Source: Kordiimonas lipolytica (GTDB taxonomy: Bacteria; Pseudomonadota; Alphaproteobacteria; Sphingomonadales; Kordiimonadaceae). Taken from it: a DNA stretch of 64,000 nucleotides. Where the stretch lies: assembly GCF_001550065.1 (NCBI RefSeq), contig NZ_LRUB01000011.1:248001-312000 (forward strand), read 5' to 3'. A model generated the notes under the pieces. The model had not been told where the DNA came from. It did not search any database and saw nothing but the letters and a program-made list of their open reading frames with translations. The first letter of the stretch is position 1; every line of letters begins with the position of its first letter. This document shows positions 46,916-56,382 of the stretch, in pieces. The position numbers were made by a program, and so were the translations under genes.

Positions 46916-48988
46916 GTGAAGCGTTTTTTCCATGGACTGATTATCTGTAGTTTGGCGTTGCTGAGCGCAGCGGCCCACGCAAAAGAGCTTGCGCGAGTGG
47001 AAGCAAGCCACAGTGACCTGTCAATCGAGAGCGACATGGCATCAGTGGCACCAGGGCAACCCTTCTGGTTGGCTGTTACAATCACGCCTCGCAGCGGATG
47101 GCACAGCTATTGGAAAAACGCTGGGGACAGTGGGGCAAGACCTGTATTTGACTGGCAGCCTGCCGACAATGCCACGGTAGGTGCAGCCATGTTCCCAACC
47201 CCGAAACGCCTGCCACTTGGCCATTTGGTAAATTATGGATATGACACGCCCGTCAGCCTGCTCATTCCGGCAACAGCGCCGACATCCGGTGACAGTTTCC
47301 ACGTGGCGCTCGAAGCTGAATGGCTTATCTGCGAAGTTGAGTGTGTACCACAGATCGCGGATATCAAACTTGACCTTCCCGTGGGGCCGACCGTTGCAGA
47401 CAATGATGCATCCGCCATTTTTAAGGCAGCAAGGGCCGCGCTCCCGGATCCAAGCTTCTGGAGCTCAGACCTGACGGTTTCAAGCTCATCGTCAACTCTG
47501 ACGGTCTATATGGGGCCTGAAGAGGCCGCAGAAGTGACAGACGCGTATTTCTTCCCCGAAAGTGTCGGCATTCTTGATTATGCGGCCCCGCAAACAGTCG
47601 ATCTGGCCGAAGATGGTCTCATCATACAGGCGCAACGGCCTTCAGGCGCCCCTGAAATTACGACTGCGGCAGGGGTTTTGATGCTGACAACAGCAGATGG
47701 GAGCAAGGCAGCGTATAGCCTGCAGCCGTTGCTCCAAATGGCTCAGGAAACAGAAGCCCAACAGAGTGCGACCGTGCCTGCACTTCCCCTTTGGGAAGCC
47801 GCATTATTCGCCCTTGTGGGTGGATTGATACTGAACCTGATGCCGTGCGTATTTCCCATCCTGTCACTGAAAGCATTTGCTTTCGTTTCGGCCAACTATA
47901 AAACAGCAGCCAACAGGCAGAAGGAAGGCTGGGCCTATACCCTCGGTATCTGGCTGAGCTTCATGATCATAGTAGCCGCGCTGCTGGTATTGAGGGCAGG
48001 AGGAACAGCTGTTGGTTGGGGCTTCCAACTACAGGAACCTGTTTTCGTTGGCCTATTGACGCTTTTGATGCTTGTCGTGGCGCTATCGCTTTCTGGCATG
48101 TTCAACATTCAATTCGGCATCGAAGGCGCGGGACAAACGCTTGCCGCGCGAGAAGGGGTTCGCGGCGCTTTCTTTAAAGGCGTTCTTGCGGCCCTGGTGG
48201 CTACGCCTTGTACAGCTCCGTTCATGGCCCCCGCGATTGGTTTTGCACTGACACAGCCAGTCCTGATCGTCTTGATGGTCTTCAGCTTCCTGGCCCTTGG
48301 TTTGGCGCTGCCGTTCCTTGTGCTGTCATACAGTCCTGCTTTGGCGCGCATCATGCCAAGGCCCGGCCCTTGGATGGAGAAGGTCAAGGAGGGATTGGCA
48401 TTTCCCATGTATCTGACTGCCGCATGGCTACTCTATGTATTCACCCGGGAAGCCGGAGCCGTGGCCATGTTGGTGCTTGTTGCGGCGCTCATAGGCGTTG
48501 TTTTCGCTATCTGGATAGGCAAGCAGGCAGCAGGAAGACTCTCAATTCGCCTCTTGGCCTGGGGCTTTGCAGCCCTGGCACTATACGGAATCGTATCTGA
48601 ACCCTGGCAGGAGCCGAGCCATTCCCCTGAGGAAGGTTATGTTGAAGAGATACCCTATAGCGGTGCTGCGCTTGACACGCTGCTGAAGGAAGGGAAGCCA
48701 GTATTCGTCTATTTCACGGCGGATTGGTGTATCACCTGCAAGGTTAATGAACGGATAGCCATCCTAACTGATGACGCCCAGGCAGCTTTCCGCGAGACAG
48801 GGACCGCAGTGATGAAAGGCGACTGGACCAACAGGAACGAGGAAATCGCCACCGTATTGGCCAGCCATGGCAGGGCGGGCGTGCCGCTGTACCTCTATTA
48901 TGAGGCTGGAGCTAATCAGCCGTTAGTTTTGCCAGAAATCCTGGCTCCTAATAGCATAGCGAAGCTCCTCAACGGTAAGACTGACTGA
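46916..48988 (+). CDS. Thiol:disulfide reductase, DsbD/ScsB type
   Basis: Inner-membrane protein of about 690 residues that carries reducing power to the periplasm. The signal peptide ends at AAAHAKEL. The N-terminal domain is the ScsB-like form with a CEVEC pair near residue 140. The membrane domain has paired cysteines in NLMPCVFPILSLK and VATPCTAPFMAP. A C-terminal thioredoxin-like domain has WCITC. GTG 46916 follows AAGAAGGG and gives a normal signal peptide. The redoxin gene follows after 17 bases. Confidence 0.92.
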   Translation: MKRFFHGLIICSLALLSAAAHAKELARVEASHSDLSIESDMASVAPGQPFWLAVTITPRSGWHSYWKNAGDSGARPVFDWQPADNATVGAAMFPTPKRLPLGHLVNYGYDTPVSLLIPATAPTSGDSFHVALEAEWLICEVECVPQIADIKLDLPVGPTVADNDASAIFKAARAALPDPSFWSSDLTVSSSSSTLTVYMGPEEAAEVTDAYFFPESVGILDYAAPQTVDLAEDGLIIQAQRPSGAPEITTAAGVLMLTTADGSKAAYSLQPLLQMAQETEAQQSATVPALPLWEAALFALVGGLILNLMPCVFPILSLKAFAFVSANYKTAANRQKEGWAYTLGIWLSFMIIVAALLVLRAGGTAVGWGFQLQEPVFVGLLTLLMLVVALSLSGMFNIQFGIEGAGQTLAAREGVRGAFFKGVLAALVATPCTAPFMAPAIGFALTQPVLIVLMVFSFLALGLALPFLVLSYSPALARIMPRPGPWMEKVKEGLAFPMYLTAAWLLYVFTREAGAVAMLVLVAALIGVVFAIWIGKQAAGRLSIRLLAWGFAALALYGIVSEPWQEPSHSPEEGYVEEIPYSGAALDTLLKEGKPVFVYFTADWCITCKVNERIAILTDDAQAAFRETGTAVMKGDWTNRNEEIATVLASHGRAGVPLYLYYEAGANQPLVLPEILAPNSIAKLLNGKTD

Positions 48989-49005
48989 CAGTAGGGAGAC
49001 TGATT

Positions 49006-49611
49006 ATGAAACTCTTCGTCACAATTCTGATTGCGCTCGGATTAGCCTCTGCGGCATGTGCAGACGGCCCAGCTCCAGGTAAGCCCGCGCCGGATTTCAC
49101 TGGGCGGCTCACAAACGGGGAAACAGTGACTCTTTCTGATCTGCGCGGTAAACCGGTTATGCTTGAATGGACCAACCATGATTGCCCCTATGTGCGCAAG
49201 CACTATGGCAGCGGCAATATGCAGCGGAGCCAGCGTGCCCTGACAGAAGACGGCGTGATTTGGATATCTATCATTTCTTCTGCCCCCGGCAAGCAGGGTT
49301 ATGTCAGTGCGGCTGAGGCCGATCAACTGAGCCAGGCACGCGGTACATACAATGACATGCTGATTCTCGATCCATCTGGTGAAATTGGGCAGCTTTACAA
49401 GGCTAAAACTACACCGCAGATGTTTCTAATCGATGCAGAGGGCATCCTGCAATATATGGGCGCTATTGACGACAGGCCATCTGCAAGAACGTCCTCGCTT
49501 GATGGCGCGACCAACTATGCATTGCAGGCTTGGGAGCAGCTGAAAGCGGGAGATGACGTGTCCCCAAACTCAACACAGCCATATGGTTGTTCGGTTAAAT
49601 ATGGCGATTGA
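49006..49611 (+). CDS. Periplasmic redoxin, AhpC/TSA type
   Basis: A 201-residue exported thioredoxin-fold protein. The signal peptide ends near SAACADG. GKPAPDFTGRLTNGETVTLSDLRGKPVML is the redoxin start, and the active cysteine is Cys60 in HDCPYVRKH, a single-cysteine peroxiredoxin-like site rather than CxxC. A second cysteine is near the C-terminus (YGCSV). Its position after the ScsB-like gene suggests it is a partner or client of that reductase. Confidence 0.87.
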   Translation: MKLFVTILIALGLASAACADGPAPGKPAPDFTGRLTNGETVTLSDLRGKPVMLEWTNHDCPYVRKHYGSGNMQRSQRALTEDGVIWISIISSAPGKQGYVSAAEADQLSQARGTYNDMLILDPSGEIGQLYKAKTTPQMFLIDAEGILQYMGAIDDRPSARTSSLDGATNYALQAWEQLKAGDDVSPNSTQPYGCSVKYGD

Positions 49612-49682
49612 TACGCCCTGATAGGCTGGCTCCGTTCAGAATTGTCCGGCTTTTTTATTAATTTTCAGGGCGATAGCGGAAA

Positions 49683-49697
49683 TTAAAGGTGTGTTAA
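49683..49697. promoter_or_regulatory. CtrA-type box before motA
   Basis: TTAA-AGGTGTG-TTAA is an exact match to the TTAA-N7-TTAA full site of the cell-cycle regulator CtrA, about 103 bases before motA. CtrA controls motility genes in many alphaproteobacteria. Confidence 0.6.
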
Positions 49698-49799
49698 GCC
49701 TATTGATCAACACTGGCGGAACTGCAAAGATGGAAAAAACGGGGGCGAAATGTTTTCGCGCCCGACAGGCTAGTTAACCACAGAAGGCAGGCACGCCCT

Positions 49800-50669
49800 A
49801 TGTTTCTTATCATCGGTCTAATCGTGGTCCTTGTGATGGTGTTTGGGGGCTTCGCTCTATCGGGCGGGAGCTTCGGCATTATCCTCAAGGCGTTGCCCTT
49901 CGAGTTGATGATCATTTTCGGTGGTGCAATCGGTGCCTATATCAGCGCCAACTCAACCGGTGTCATCAGTGGCTCCCTGAAGGGCATCGGCAAGGTGATG
50001 AAGGGGCCTCATTGGAAAGCCGAAGACTATCGTGATCTTTTATGCCTCTTGTTCCTTTTGTGCAAAACCATGCGAACAAAGGGCGTTGTGGCAATTGAAG
50101 CCCATATCGAAAACCCTGAAGAATCCAAAATCTTTCAGAACTTCCCGCGAATCGTTGAAGACCACCATGTGGTTGAGTTCATCTGCGACTATATCCGCAT
50201 GCTGACGATGAACTTTGATGATCCAATGCAAATGGAAGACGCTATGACGGCGGACCTTGAAAAGCATCACGCCGAACTGCACGAGCCACAGCACGCACTG
50301 CAAACAATGGCAGATGGTCTGCCTGCGATCGGTATTGTTGCCGCTGTACTTGGTATTGTGAAAACCATGGGCGCCATTGCTGAGCCGGTTGAGGTTCTTG
50401 GCGGCATGGTTGGCGGCGCCCTTGTTGGTACATTCCTGGGGATTTTCCTATCTTACCTGATGGTGGCGCCAATTGCAGGCCGACTGGGTCAAATTCTCAA
50501 CGAAGAAGGCCAGTTCATGAATCTGATCAAGATTGTGCTGGTGTCTCATCTGCAGGGTAACCCGCCGCAAATTTCAGTGGAAATTGGGCGTCGCAATGTT
50601 CCGAGCCAGCATATGCCAGGCTTTATCGAGCTTGAAGAAGCGATCGCAGAGTTGCCGCCTGACATATAA
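49800..50669 (+). CDS. motA: Flagellar motor stator protein MotA
   Basis: Inner-membrane stator subunit of 289 residues that with MotB couples ion flow to flagellar rotation. Four membrane helices are visible, with the cytosolic loop containing AIEAHIENPEES and the third and fourth helices (GLPAIGIVAAVLGIVKTM, VGTFLGIFLSYLMVAP). The basic/acidic rotor-contact charges lie in the loop. motB is not adjacent in this window. Confidence 0.93.
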   Translation: MFLIIGLIVVLVMVFGGFALSGGSFGIILKALPFELMIIFGGAIGAYISANSTGVISGSLKGIGKVMKGPHWKAEDYRDLLCLLFLLCKTMRTKGVVAIEAHIENPEESKIFQNFPRIVEDHHVVEFICDYIRMLTMNFDDPMQMEDAMTADLEKHHAELHEPQHALQTMADGLPAIGIVAAVLGIVKTMGAIAEPVEVLGGMVGGALVGTFLGIFLSYLMVAPIAGRLGQILNEEGQFMNLIKIVLVSHLQGNPPQISVEIGRRNVPSQHMPGFIELEEAIAELPPDI

Positions 50670-50740
50670 GTTTAGGGCCACTTACGCAGGCAGGATAAAA
50701 ATCTTCCTGTGTTGGCCATAGAAATTCAATGACTTATGGA

Positions 50741-50774
50741 ATGCCATGTCGCAAAATAGGACATGGCATTTTTC
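50741..50774 (+). terminator. Terminator after motA
   Basis: ATGCCATGTC (50741-50750) and GACATGGCAT (50760-50769) pair perfectly around a nine-base loop, then TTTTCT. It also argues against an argC start upstream of 50803. Confidence 0.85.
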
Positions 50775-50802
50775 TATCAAAATATCGAACAAAGGCTTCG
50801 CT

Positions 50803-51930
50803 ATGTCTGACACACGTAAATTCCGGGTCGGTATTCTAGGCGCCAGCGGGTACACAGGTGCTGATCTTGTGCGTCTGTTGTTGACGCATCCAAATGTTGA
50901 AATCGCATTGATGACAGCTGAGCGAAAAGCTGGAATGCCCATCGGCGATGTCTTTCCGCACCTTGCCGGATATGACCTGCCTGACCTGATCGGTCTTGAT
51001 GAAGTGGAATGGCCAGCAGTTGAGCTTGATGTGGTTTTCTGCGCCCTACCACACGCGACCAGTCAGGAGGTGATCAAAGGTCTCCTGCATGCGACGGGCC
51101 ATAGTCTGCTGGACGAAATGGTGATTGAGACAACAGGTGACTTGGCGGATACTATTCCCGGTGAAGTGAAGGTTGTTGACCTGTCCGCTGACTTCCGTTT
51201 GCGCGACACTTCAGTCTATGCACAGTGGTATGGACGCGAGCATACAGCACCGGACCTGCAGCCCAAAGCCATCTATGGCCTGCCTGAGATTAACCGCGAG
51301 GCTGTGCGTAAGGCCCACCTGGTGGCTTGTCCCGGCTGCTACCCGACGGCAGCGTTGCTCGCGCTTATTCCGCTTTTGAAAAGCGGCCAAATCTCTGGCA
51401 CGGATATCATTATTGATGCCAAGTCTGGCGTTTCCGGGGCAGGGCGTTCCCTCAAGGAAGGTAATCTGTTTGTCGAAGTCGCCGAAGCCATGCACCCATA
51501 CGGCGTCGGGCACCACCGTCATATGCCGGAGATCGAGCAGGAACTGACGCTGGCAGCTGGCGAAGACGTGCGCATCAGCTTCACGCCACATCTTGTCCCC
51601 ATGAACAGGGGCGAATTGGAAACCATCTATGTTCGCCTTAAGGATGGCGCGACAGCAAAAGACCTCAAGGACCAGTTGGCGTCAACATACGCTGATGAGC
51701 CGTTCGTATCCGTGCTTGCAGACGATACGGTGCCTGCAACACGCATGGTGCGCGGCTCGAACAGGTGTGTCCTTAATGTTTTTCACGACCGCATCCCAGG
51801 CCGGGCAATCGTGGTGTCAGCCATAGACAACCTGGTAAAAGGCTCATCGGGGCAGGCCATCCAGAATATGAACCTGATGCTGGGCCTGGATGAAACCACA
51901 GGCCTGATGCAAGCGCCAATGTTTCCATAG
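50803..51930 (+). CDS. argC: N-acetyl-gamma-glutamyl-phosphate reductase
   Basis: Third step of arginine synthesis, NADPH dependent. The 375-residue protein has the Rossmann start VGILGASGYTGADLVRLL, CALPHATSQE, and the active cysteine in LVACPGCYPTAALLAL. Further on is GVSGAGRSLKE, then HRHMPEIEQEL. The ATG at 50803 is chosen because the upstream in-frame codons lie in the terminator stem. Confidence 0.96.
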   Translation: MSDTRKFRVGILGASGYTGADLVRLLLTHPNVEIALMTAERKAGMPIGDVFPHLAGYDLPDLIGLDEVEWPAVELDVVFCALPHATSQEVIKGLLHATGHSLLDEMVIETTGDLADTIPGEVKVVDLSADFRLRDTSVYAQWYGREHTAPDLQPKAIYGLPEINREAVRKAHLVACPGCYPTAALLALIPLLKSGQISGTDIIIDAKSGVSGAGRSLKEGNLFVEVAEAMHPYGVGHHRHMPEIEQELTLAAGEDVRISFTPHLVPMNRGELETIYVRLKDGATAKDLKDQLASTYADEPFVSVLADDTVPATRMVRGSNRCVLNVFHDRIPGRAIVVSAIDNLVKGSSGQAIQNMNLMLGLDETTGLMQAPMFP

Positions 51931-51940
51931 GGCAATAGCG

Positions 51941-52534
51941 ATGGGAGACGCACTAGAGACGCCGCTATACCGCGACACTCATTTGAGTGGGCGCCTGACG
52001 CCTTTTAAAGGCAAGTGGCCCGTTCTTGGGGCTGGCAGCTTTGTTTTTCATGGCGCTCAAATCGTCGGCGACGTGGAGATCGGCGAGGGCGCAAGCATTT
52101 GGCACAACTGTGTCCTGCGAGGCGACGTAAACCAGATCCGCGTTGGTGCGCGCAGCAACATCCAGGACGGTACTGTAGTGCATGTCTCCACACGTACATA
52201 CCCAACAACCATAGGCCGGGATGTTCTGGTGGCCCATAAGGCCATGCTGCATGGATGTACCCTTATGGATAATGCGTTTGTCGGCATGGGCGCCATTGTC
52301 ATGGATAATGCCGTCATCGAAAGTGACGGCATGCTGGCAGCTGGCGCCATGCTGACACCCGGAAAGGTCGTGCGGTGCGGGGAACTTTGGGCGGGATCAC
52401 CTGCCAAGTTCATGCGCAAGCTTACGGCGGCTGAAATTGCCAAAAACCGCAGCATGGCCGAGCATTATCGTCTTCTGGCCGTGCAGCATGAAAAGGATGC
52501 CGGCGGCGAACAAGCCGATCACCCCTATCCGTAA
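51941..52534 (+). CDS. Gamma-class carbonic anhydrase family protein
   Basis: Left-handed beta-helix protein of 197 residues. Typical blocks are GEGASIWHNCVLRGDVNQIRVGARSNIQDGTVVHVS, GRDVLVAHKAMLHGCTLMD and GMGAIVMDNAVIES. The zinc ligands would be the His residues of VHVS, VAHK and MLHG. Whether it hydrates CO2 is open; many such proteins are inactive in that test. It follows argC by ten bases, so they share a transcript. Confidence 0.9.
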   Translation: MGDALETPLYRDTHLSGRLTPFKGKWPVLGAGSFVFHGAQIVGDVEIGEGASIWHNCVLRGDVNQIRVGARSNIQDGTVVHVSTRTYPTTIGRDVLVAHKAMLHGCTLMDNAFVGMGAIVMDNAVIESDGMLAAGAMLTPGKVVRCGELWAGSPAKFMRKLTAAEIAKNRSMAEHYRLLAVQHEKDAGGEQADHPYP

Positions 52535-52639
52535 AGAAAAATTCACTCCACAGCCATTGAAATGGGGCTTGGTTTGCATTAGCTAAGCCATGCAACTCTT
52601 TATGTTTTAACGTAATTCTTACCAAAGAGGTATCTCCCC

Positions 52640-53263
52640 ATGAGCTTTGAACTTCCCGCACTGCCATATGCACAGGACGCCCTTGAGCCGCATATTTCGG
52701 CTGAGACCCTTGGTTTCCACCATGGCAAACACCACAATGCCTATGTCACAAACTTGAACAACCTGGTGGCGGGCACCGAATTTGAAGGTAAGAGCCTCGA
52801 AGACATCATGGTGGCAACGGCAGGCGATGCGTCTAAAGCTGGCATTTTCAACAATGCAGCCCAAATCTGGAACCATACTTTCTATTGGCATTCCATGGCG
52901 CCAAACGGTGGCGGCAAACCTGAAGGTGCACTTGCTGACAAGATCGATGCTGACTTCGGTAGCTTCGATGCCTTTGTTGACGCTTTCAAGACCGCTGGCG
53001 CTACCCAGTTCGGGTCAGGCTGGGCGTGGCTTGTTCTTGATAAAGACGGCAGCCTGAAGGTTGTTAAAACGCTGAACGCTGAATGCCCGCTGACAGACGG
53101 CCAAACGCCATTGCTGACCATGGATGTCTGGGAACATGCTTACTATCTGGACTTCCAGAACCGTCGCCCAGATTATATCGCAACCTTCCTTTCAAGCCTT
53201 GTGAACTGGTCCTTTGCAGCTGAGAACCTCGTGGCTGCGCAAGCGAAGAAGGCGGCTGAATAG
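52640..53263 (+). CDS. sodB: Superoxide dismutase, iron type
   Basis: Converts superoxide to peroxide and oxygen. The 207 residues start [30 protein letters not shown], with the metal ligands at FHHGKHH, WNHTFYW, and [11 protein letters not shown]. The glutamine in [12 protein letters not shown] is the position that marks Fe-SOD. No signal peptide is present, so it is cytosolic. Confidence 0.96.
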   Translation: MSFELPALPYAQDALEPHISAETLGFHHGKHHNAYVTNLNNLVAGTEFEGKSLEDIMVATAGDASKAGIFNNAAQIWNHTFYWHSMAPNGGGKPEGALADKIDADFGSFDAFVDAFKTAGATQFGSGWAWLVLDKDGSLKVVKTLNAECPLTDGQTPLLTMDVWEHAYYLDFQNRRPDYIATFLSSLVNWSFAAENLVAAQAKKAAE

Positions 53264-53290
53264 GCGAATAACCTACAGCGATAAACAAAA

Positions 53291-53316
53291 AAAAGGGCCG
53301 GTATTCCGGCCCTTTT
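53291..53316. terminator. Bidirectional terminator after sodB
   Basis: AAAAGGGCCGG (53291-53301) and CCGGCCCTTTT (53306-53316) pair perfectly around TATT. It serves both sodB and the convergent membrane gene. Confidence 0.85.
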
Positions 53317-53340
53317 CTGTAACTGATTGGTGCGGATGAC

Positions 53341-53928
53341 TTACCAACCTGCGCCACCATTTTGGCCACTAACCATGCAATAAAGCATCGGGATAGACAG
53401 CAGAGTGTTCGTGCGGCTGAAAAGCATCGCCTTACGGGCTGCGGCTGGTTTGGCGTCAGCATCGGCTTCGACAATGCCTAGCGCAATCTTCTGGTTTGGC
53501 CAGATCACGAACCAGACGTTGAACCACATGATGATCGCCATCCACATGCCAATACCGATAGACCGTGCGCCTTCGGCCAATGTCAGGGCATCAACGATAT
53601 AGCCGTTCTCAGACGCCAGCCAAAGGCCACTAAGCAGTGTGAACATGGCCCCCCAACGGAACCACCAAAGAGCTTTCGGCGCAATATGCTTGCCAATGGC
53701 TGGTTTCTGCTCGTCCGGAATTGACGGCATCGTCGGTATTTGAACGAAGTTGAAATACCAAAGCAGGCCGATCCACATAACACCTGCGAGCACGTGGATA
53801 TAGCGTGCGAAGAAGGCCGGGTCAAAGTCAACGCCGGCAAATCCTTTAGTCATTACAGCAATAACGATGATCAGAAGCACAAAGCCCGCGATCACTGTAT
53901 TTTGCAGAGATTCGAGAATCTTTCCCAT
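53341..53928 (-). CDS. PuuD-like (DUF989/urate oxidase N-terminal) membrane protein
   Basis: Inner-membrane protein of 195 residues with about four or five helices. FARYIHVLAGVMWIGLLWYFNFVQIPTM resembles the N-terminal heme/membrane part of PuuD-type urate hydroxylase. Full PuuD proteins have a C-terminal cytochrome c domain; here there is no CxxCH and the protein ends after the membrane part. It is therefore unlikely to be a complete urate oxidase. The histidine in RYIHVL may bind heme. Confidence 0.7.
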   Translation of the reverse strand: MGKILESLQNTVIAGFVLLIIVIAVMTKGFAGVDFDPAFFARYIHVLAGVMWIGLLWYFNFVQIPTMPSIPDEQKPAIGKHIAPKALWWFRWGAMFTLLSGLWLASENGYIVDALTLAEGARSIGIGMWMAIIMWFNVWFVIWPNQKIALGIVEADADAKPAAARKAMLFSRTNTLLSIPMLYCMVSGQNGGAGW

Positions 53929-54092
53929 TTCCTAGCTCCCCTTTTTCTCGAGCAATTTAAAAGTCGTCCCGGCTAAATCCTACCGTTTGAGTATAGGTTT
54001 AACAAGAAAACAATAGTGTGCCCGGCCAAGGGCGTAGGCGCCGCCGTCAACAATACGGGCAAATTCTGTTGCAAATGCCGGACACTGGGGCC

Positions 54093-54953
54093 ATGGTGCG
54101 CGCCATGAAAAACCAGCTGCAAAACATCGACTATTGCCGGCAACAGGCGCGGGAACATGATCCCGAACGATATTATATCAGCTTGCTGGCGTCCGCGAAC
54201 AAACGTCCCGGTATCTGGGCCCTGATTGCCTTCAATCAGGAGGTCAGCAAGACCCGAGCCGTCGTAAGCGAAGCCATGCTTGGCGAAATCCGGCTGCAGT
54301 GGTGGCGGGAAGCACTGGAAGGTATTGCTGCAGGCACGCCGCGCGCGCATCCAGTCGTTGAGGCCCTGGCGCATGAAATCCATGACTTTTTGGCGATCAG
54401 GCGTCATCTGGATGCCATCATCGATACCTGGTCTGATGATTTTGGCGGCGAACAGGTGACCCTTGCCAGTATCCGGAAGCACGCAGACGGCACGGGTGGA
54501 GTGCTTAATGCAGCTATGCTGCTCATCCTGAATGCGGATGCAGGCGCTAGCCAACTTGATCTGGCACAAGCCGCGGGCAGGGCCTGGAGCCTGATGGGGA
54601 CAGTTCGGGCATTGCCACATGAACTCGCAACCCCTTCAAGTGATTGGCAGAGCTTGCTGAGCGATGCTGCTGGCAGGCCAGCCCAACAGGCAGAGAATAT
54701 GGTCAGTGCAGTCCTGCCCACGGTTCGAAAACTGTTGGCGTCATTGGAGAGTGATATCGCGAACCTGCGTGACGCGCTGCCCGATGCCCGTCGGGACGCA
54801 GCGCTCCGGACTGTTCTTGGGCTGGTTCCGCTGACTGAATTGGAGCTAAGGGCGGCCAAGCGGGTAGGGGACGATTTGATGTCATTGGATGAACGCCTTC
54901 CCGGAAACGCCAGGAAGCTTTTGGCGCTTATGAAATACCAGTTCTGGGGTTAA
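54093..54953 (+). CDS. Squalene/phytoene-synthase-like, NDUFAF6-type protein
   Basis: A protein of about 286 residues in the squalene/phytoene synthase superfamily. FNQEVSKTRAVVSEAMLGEIRLQWWREALEGI matches NDUFAF6, a mitochondrial complex I assembly factor, more closely than true synthases; the Asp-rich DxxxD motif is missing at the first site, so prenyl chemistry is unlikely. I start at ATG 54093; ATG 54105 is also possible. Role in complex I assembly is inference by homology. Confidence 0.72.
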   Translation: MVRAMKNQLQNIDYCRQQAREHDPERYYISLLASANKRPGIWALIAFNQEVSKTRAVVSEAMLGEIRLQWWREALEGIAAGTPRAHPVVEALAHEIHDFLAIRRHLDAIIDTWSDDFGGEQVTLASIRKHADGTGGVLNAAMLLILNADAGASQLDLAQAAGRAWSLMGTVRALPHELATPSSDWQSLLSDAAGRPAQQAENMVSAVLPTVRKLLASLESDIANLRDALPDARRDAALRTVLGLVPLTELELRAAKRVGDDLMSLDERLPGNARKLLALMKYQFWG

Positions 54954-55073
54954 GTACCGATTAGACGGATACCTGCGCTAAATTGACCCTGATTTATCGG
55001 ATGCACTAAAAGCCCGCAAAATCAATTGCAGGCTCATTACCATTTTCAATAGAAGTCCGGCGTTCTGCCTAAA

Positions 55074-55256
55074 CTACGCTTGTATGTCTACCTTTTCGCC
55101 AACGCCAGCGCCAGTATCGGAAGGTTCAATTTCTTTCCGTTCAATTTCGGAATCTTCCGCACTTTTGCGTTCGGTGGCAGCAGACTCAAGCGCCCCAGAC
55201 CGACCTTGCCCCGCAATCGCGGCAGCGTTGGTATTGGCTGTTCCTTGAATGTCCAT
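55074..55256 (-). CDS. Small acidic protein, unknown
   Basis: A 60-residue frame beginning MDIQGTANTNAAAIAGQG, with Glu/Lys/Ser-rich middle and ending GVGEKVDIQA. GGAG lies eight bases before the ATG on the minus strand, which supports translation. No membrane segment, no domain I know. Composition is that of a small disordered protein. It may be real, but a shadow frame cannot be excluded. Confidence 0.4.
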   Translation of the reverse strand: MDIQGTANTNAAAIAGQGRSGALESAATERKSAEDSEIERKEIEPSDTGAGVGEKVDIQA

Positions 55257-55419
55257 TTTTTCTGCTCCAACTACGCGTGAATACCCATGACACGCGCTTT
55301 CTCAGCGATTAAGACTATACATGAAATGATGCCGGACAGCAAATATTCGACGATTCAGTGCTTTTTAAAGGCATAGGGTCTGCTATTTTCGGTCACGCAA
55401 GGCCAAAACCGGGGGCAAA

Positions 55420-56277
55420 ATGTCTAAAATTTTATCCAACCGAATCAAATTTATACCTTTATTGCTTCTGGCGGCTTGTGCCGCATCAGGCCCAGAAAAA
55501 AGAGTGAACCACGGCGAAGGGCCTGTGTCCGCACGGGCGCGCAACACCTTAGCAAGCGAAAACCCGGCAGGGCTTGTTACTGTTGCAGAAGGGTTTGAGC
55601 GCGCAGGCAATCTTGAAGGTGCTTACAATCTCTTCACTCAAGCGGCAGCGGCTGACCCGAATTTGATGTCGGCTAACCTTGGTATCTCTAGGGTCTTGGC
55701 AAAAACCGGCCGCTTAAATCAGGCACAGGCTATTCTGGATGACCTTGCACGTCGCTATCCTAGCACCACTGAACTGAAGCTAACCCAAGTTGATGTGGCC
55801 ATCATGCGGGCTGACTACAGCCTCGCCGATAAAACGCTATCCGAGGTGGTGACGACAGAAACCAATGACCTGACGCAATTGATCCTTGCCGGCCAGCTAG
55901 CACAAGTTACTGGGAACGCGCGACGCGCCAGACTGCTGTTGGATCGTGCGCTGGCCTTGGCGCCCAGCCATCCGGCAGCAATCCGCAACATGGCGCTTTC
56001 ATTCGCACTGGAAGGCGAGTTTGAAACGGCTGTCGCACTTTTGCAGAAAACCATGGATACGCCCGGCGGTGTGTCTTCTGGCAAACGCTCGCTTGCCTTT
56101 GTTTACGCTCTATCGGGCCAAAAAAAAGCAGCAACGGTCATTGCCGGCGGCGCGACGGATCAATCCGGCTTCGAGACCATGCGTATCGCTTTCGATCTAT
56201 TGCCACGTCTTACAAAGCAAGAGCAGGCAGCCCTTTTGATGTTTGACCATCTGCCTCGCGATATCATGCAGCGATAA
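55420..56277 (+). CDS. TPR-repeat lipoprotein (TadD-like)
   Basis: A 285-residue lipoprotein: hydrophobic start and lipobox LLAAC (Cys20). Several tetratricopeptide repeats follow (for example EGAYNLFTQAAAADPNLMSANLGISRVLAKTGRLNQAQAIL and ARLLLDRALALAPSHPAAIRN shortened here to their first words). The layout resembles TadD of tight-adherence pilus systems, but no tad gene is in the window, so function is open. Confidence 0.78.
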   Translation: MSKILSNRIKFIPLLLLAACAASGPEKRVNHGEGPVSARARNTLASENPAGLVTVAEGFERAGNLEGAYNLFTQAAAADPNLMSANLGISRVLAKTGRLNQAQAILDDLARRYPSTTELKLTQVDVAIMRADYSLADKTLSEVVTTETNDLTQLILAGQLAQVTGNARRARLLLDRALALAPSHPAAIRNMALSFALEGEFETAVALLQKTMDTPGGVSSGKRSLAFVYALSGQKKAATVIAGGATDQSGFETMRIAFDLLPRLTKQEQAALLMFDHLPRDIMQR

Positions 56278-56382
56278 CATCCATCCCTCGAGACAAAATG
56301 TACCCTTGAATGAACCGGTCGAGGCGTCTATGGAAGCTTTGCCGAAGGCCCGGCGGAAGCATTCAATAGTGAAGGAAACGCA

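Noticed and set aside
49714..49800. Possible sigma-54 promoter before motA (TGGCGGAACTGCA)
   Set aside because: Spacing between GG and GC is too short for sigma-54, and the second candidate overlaps the start codon.
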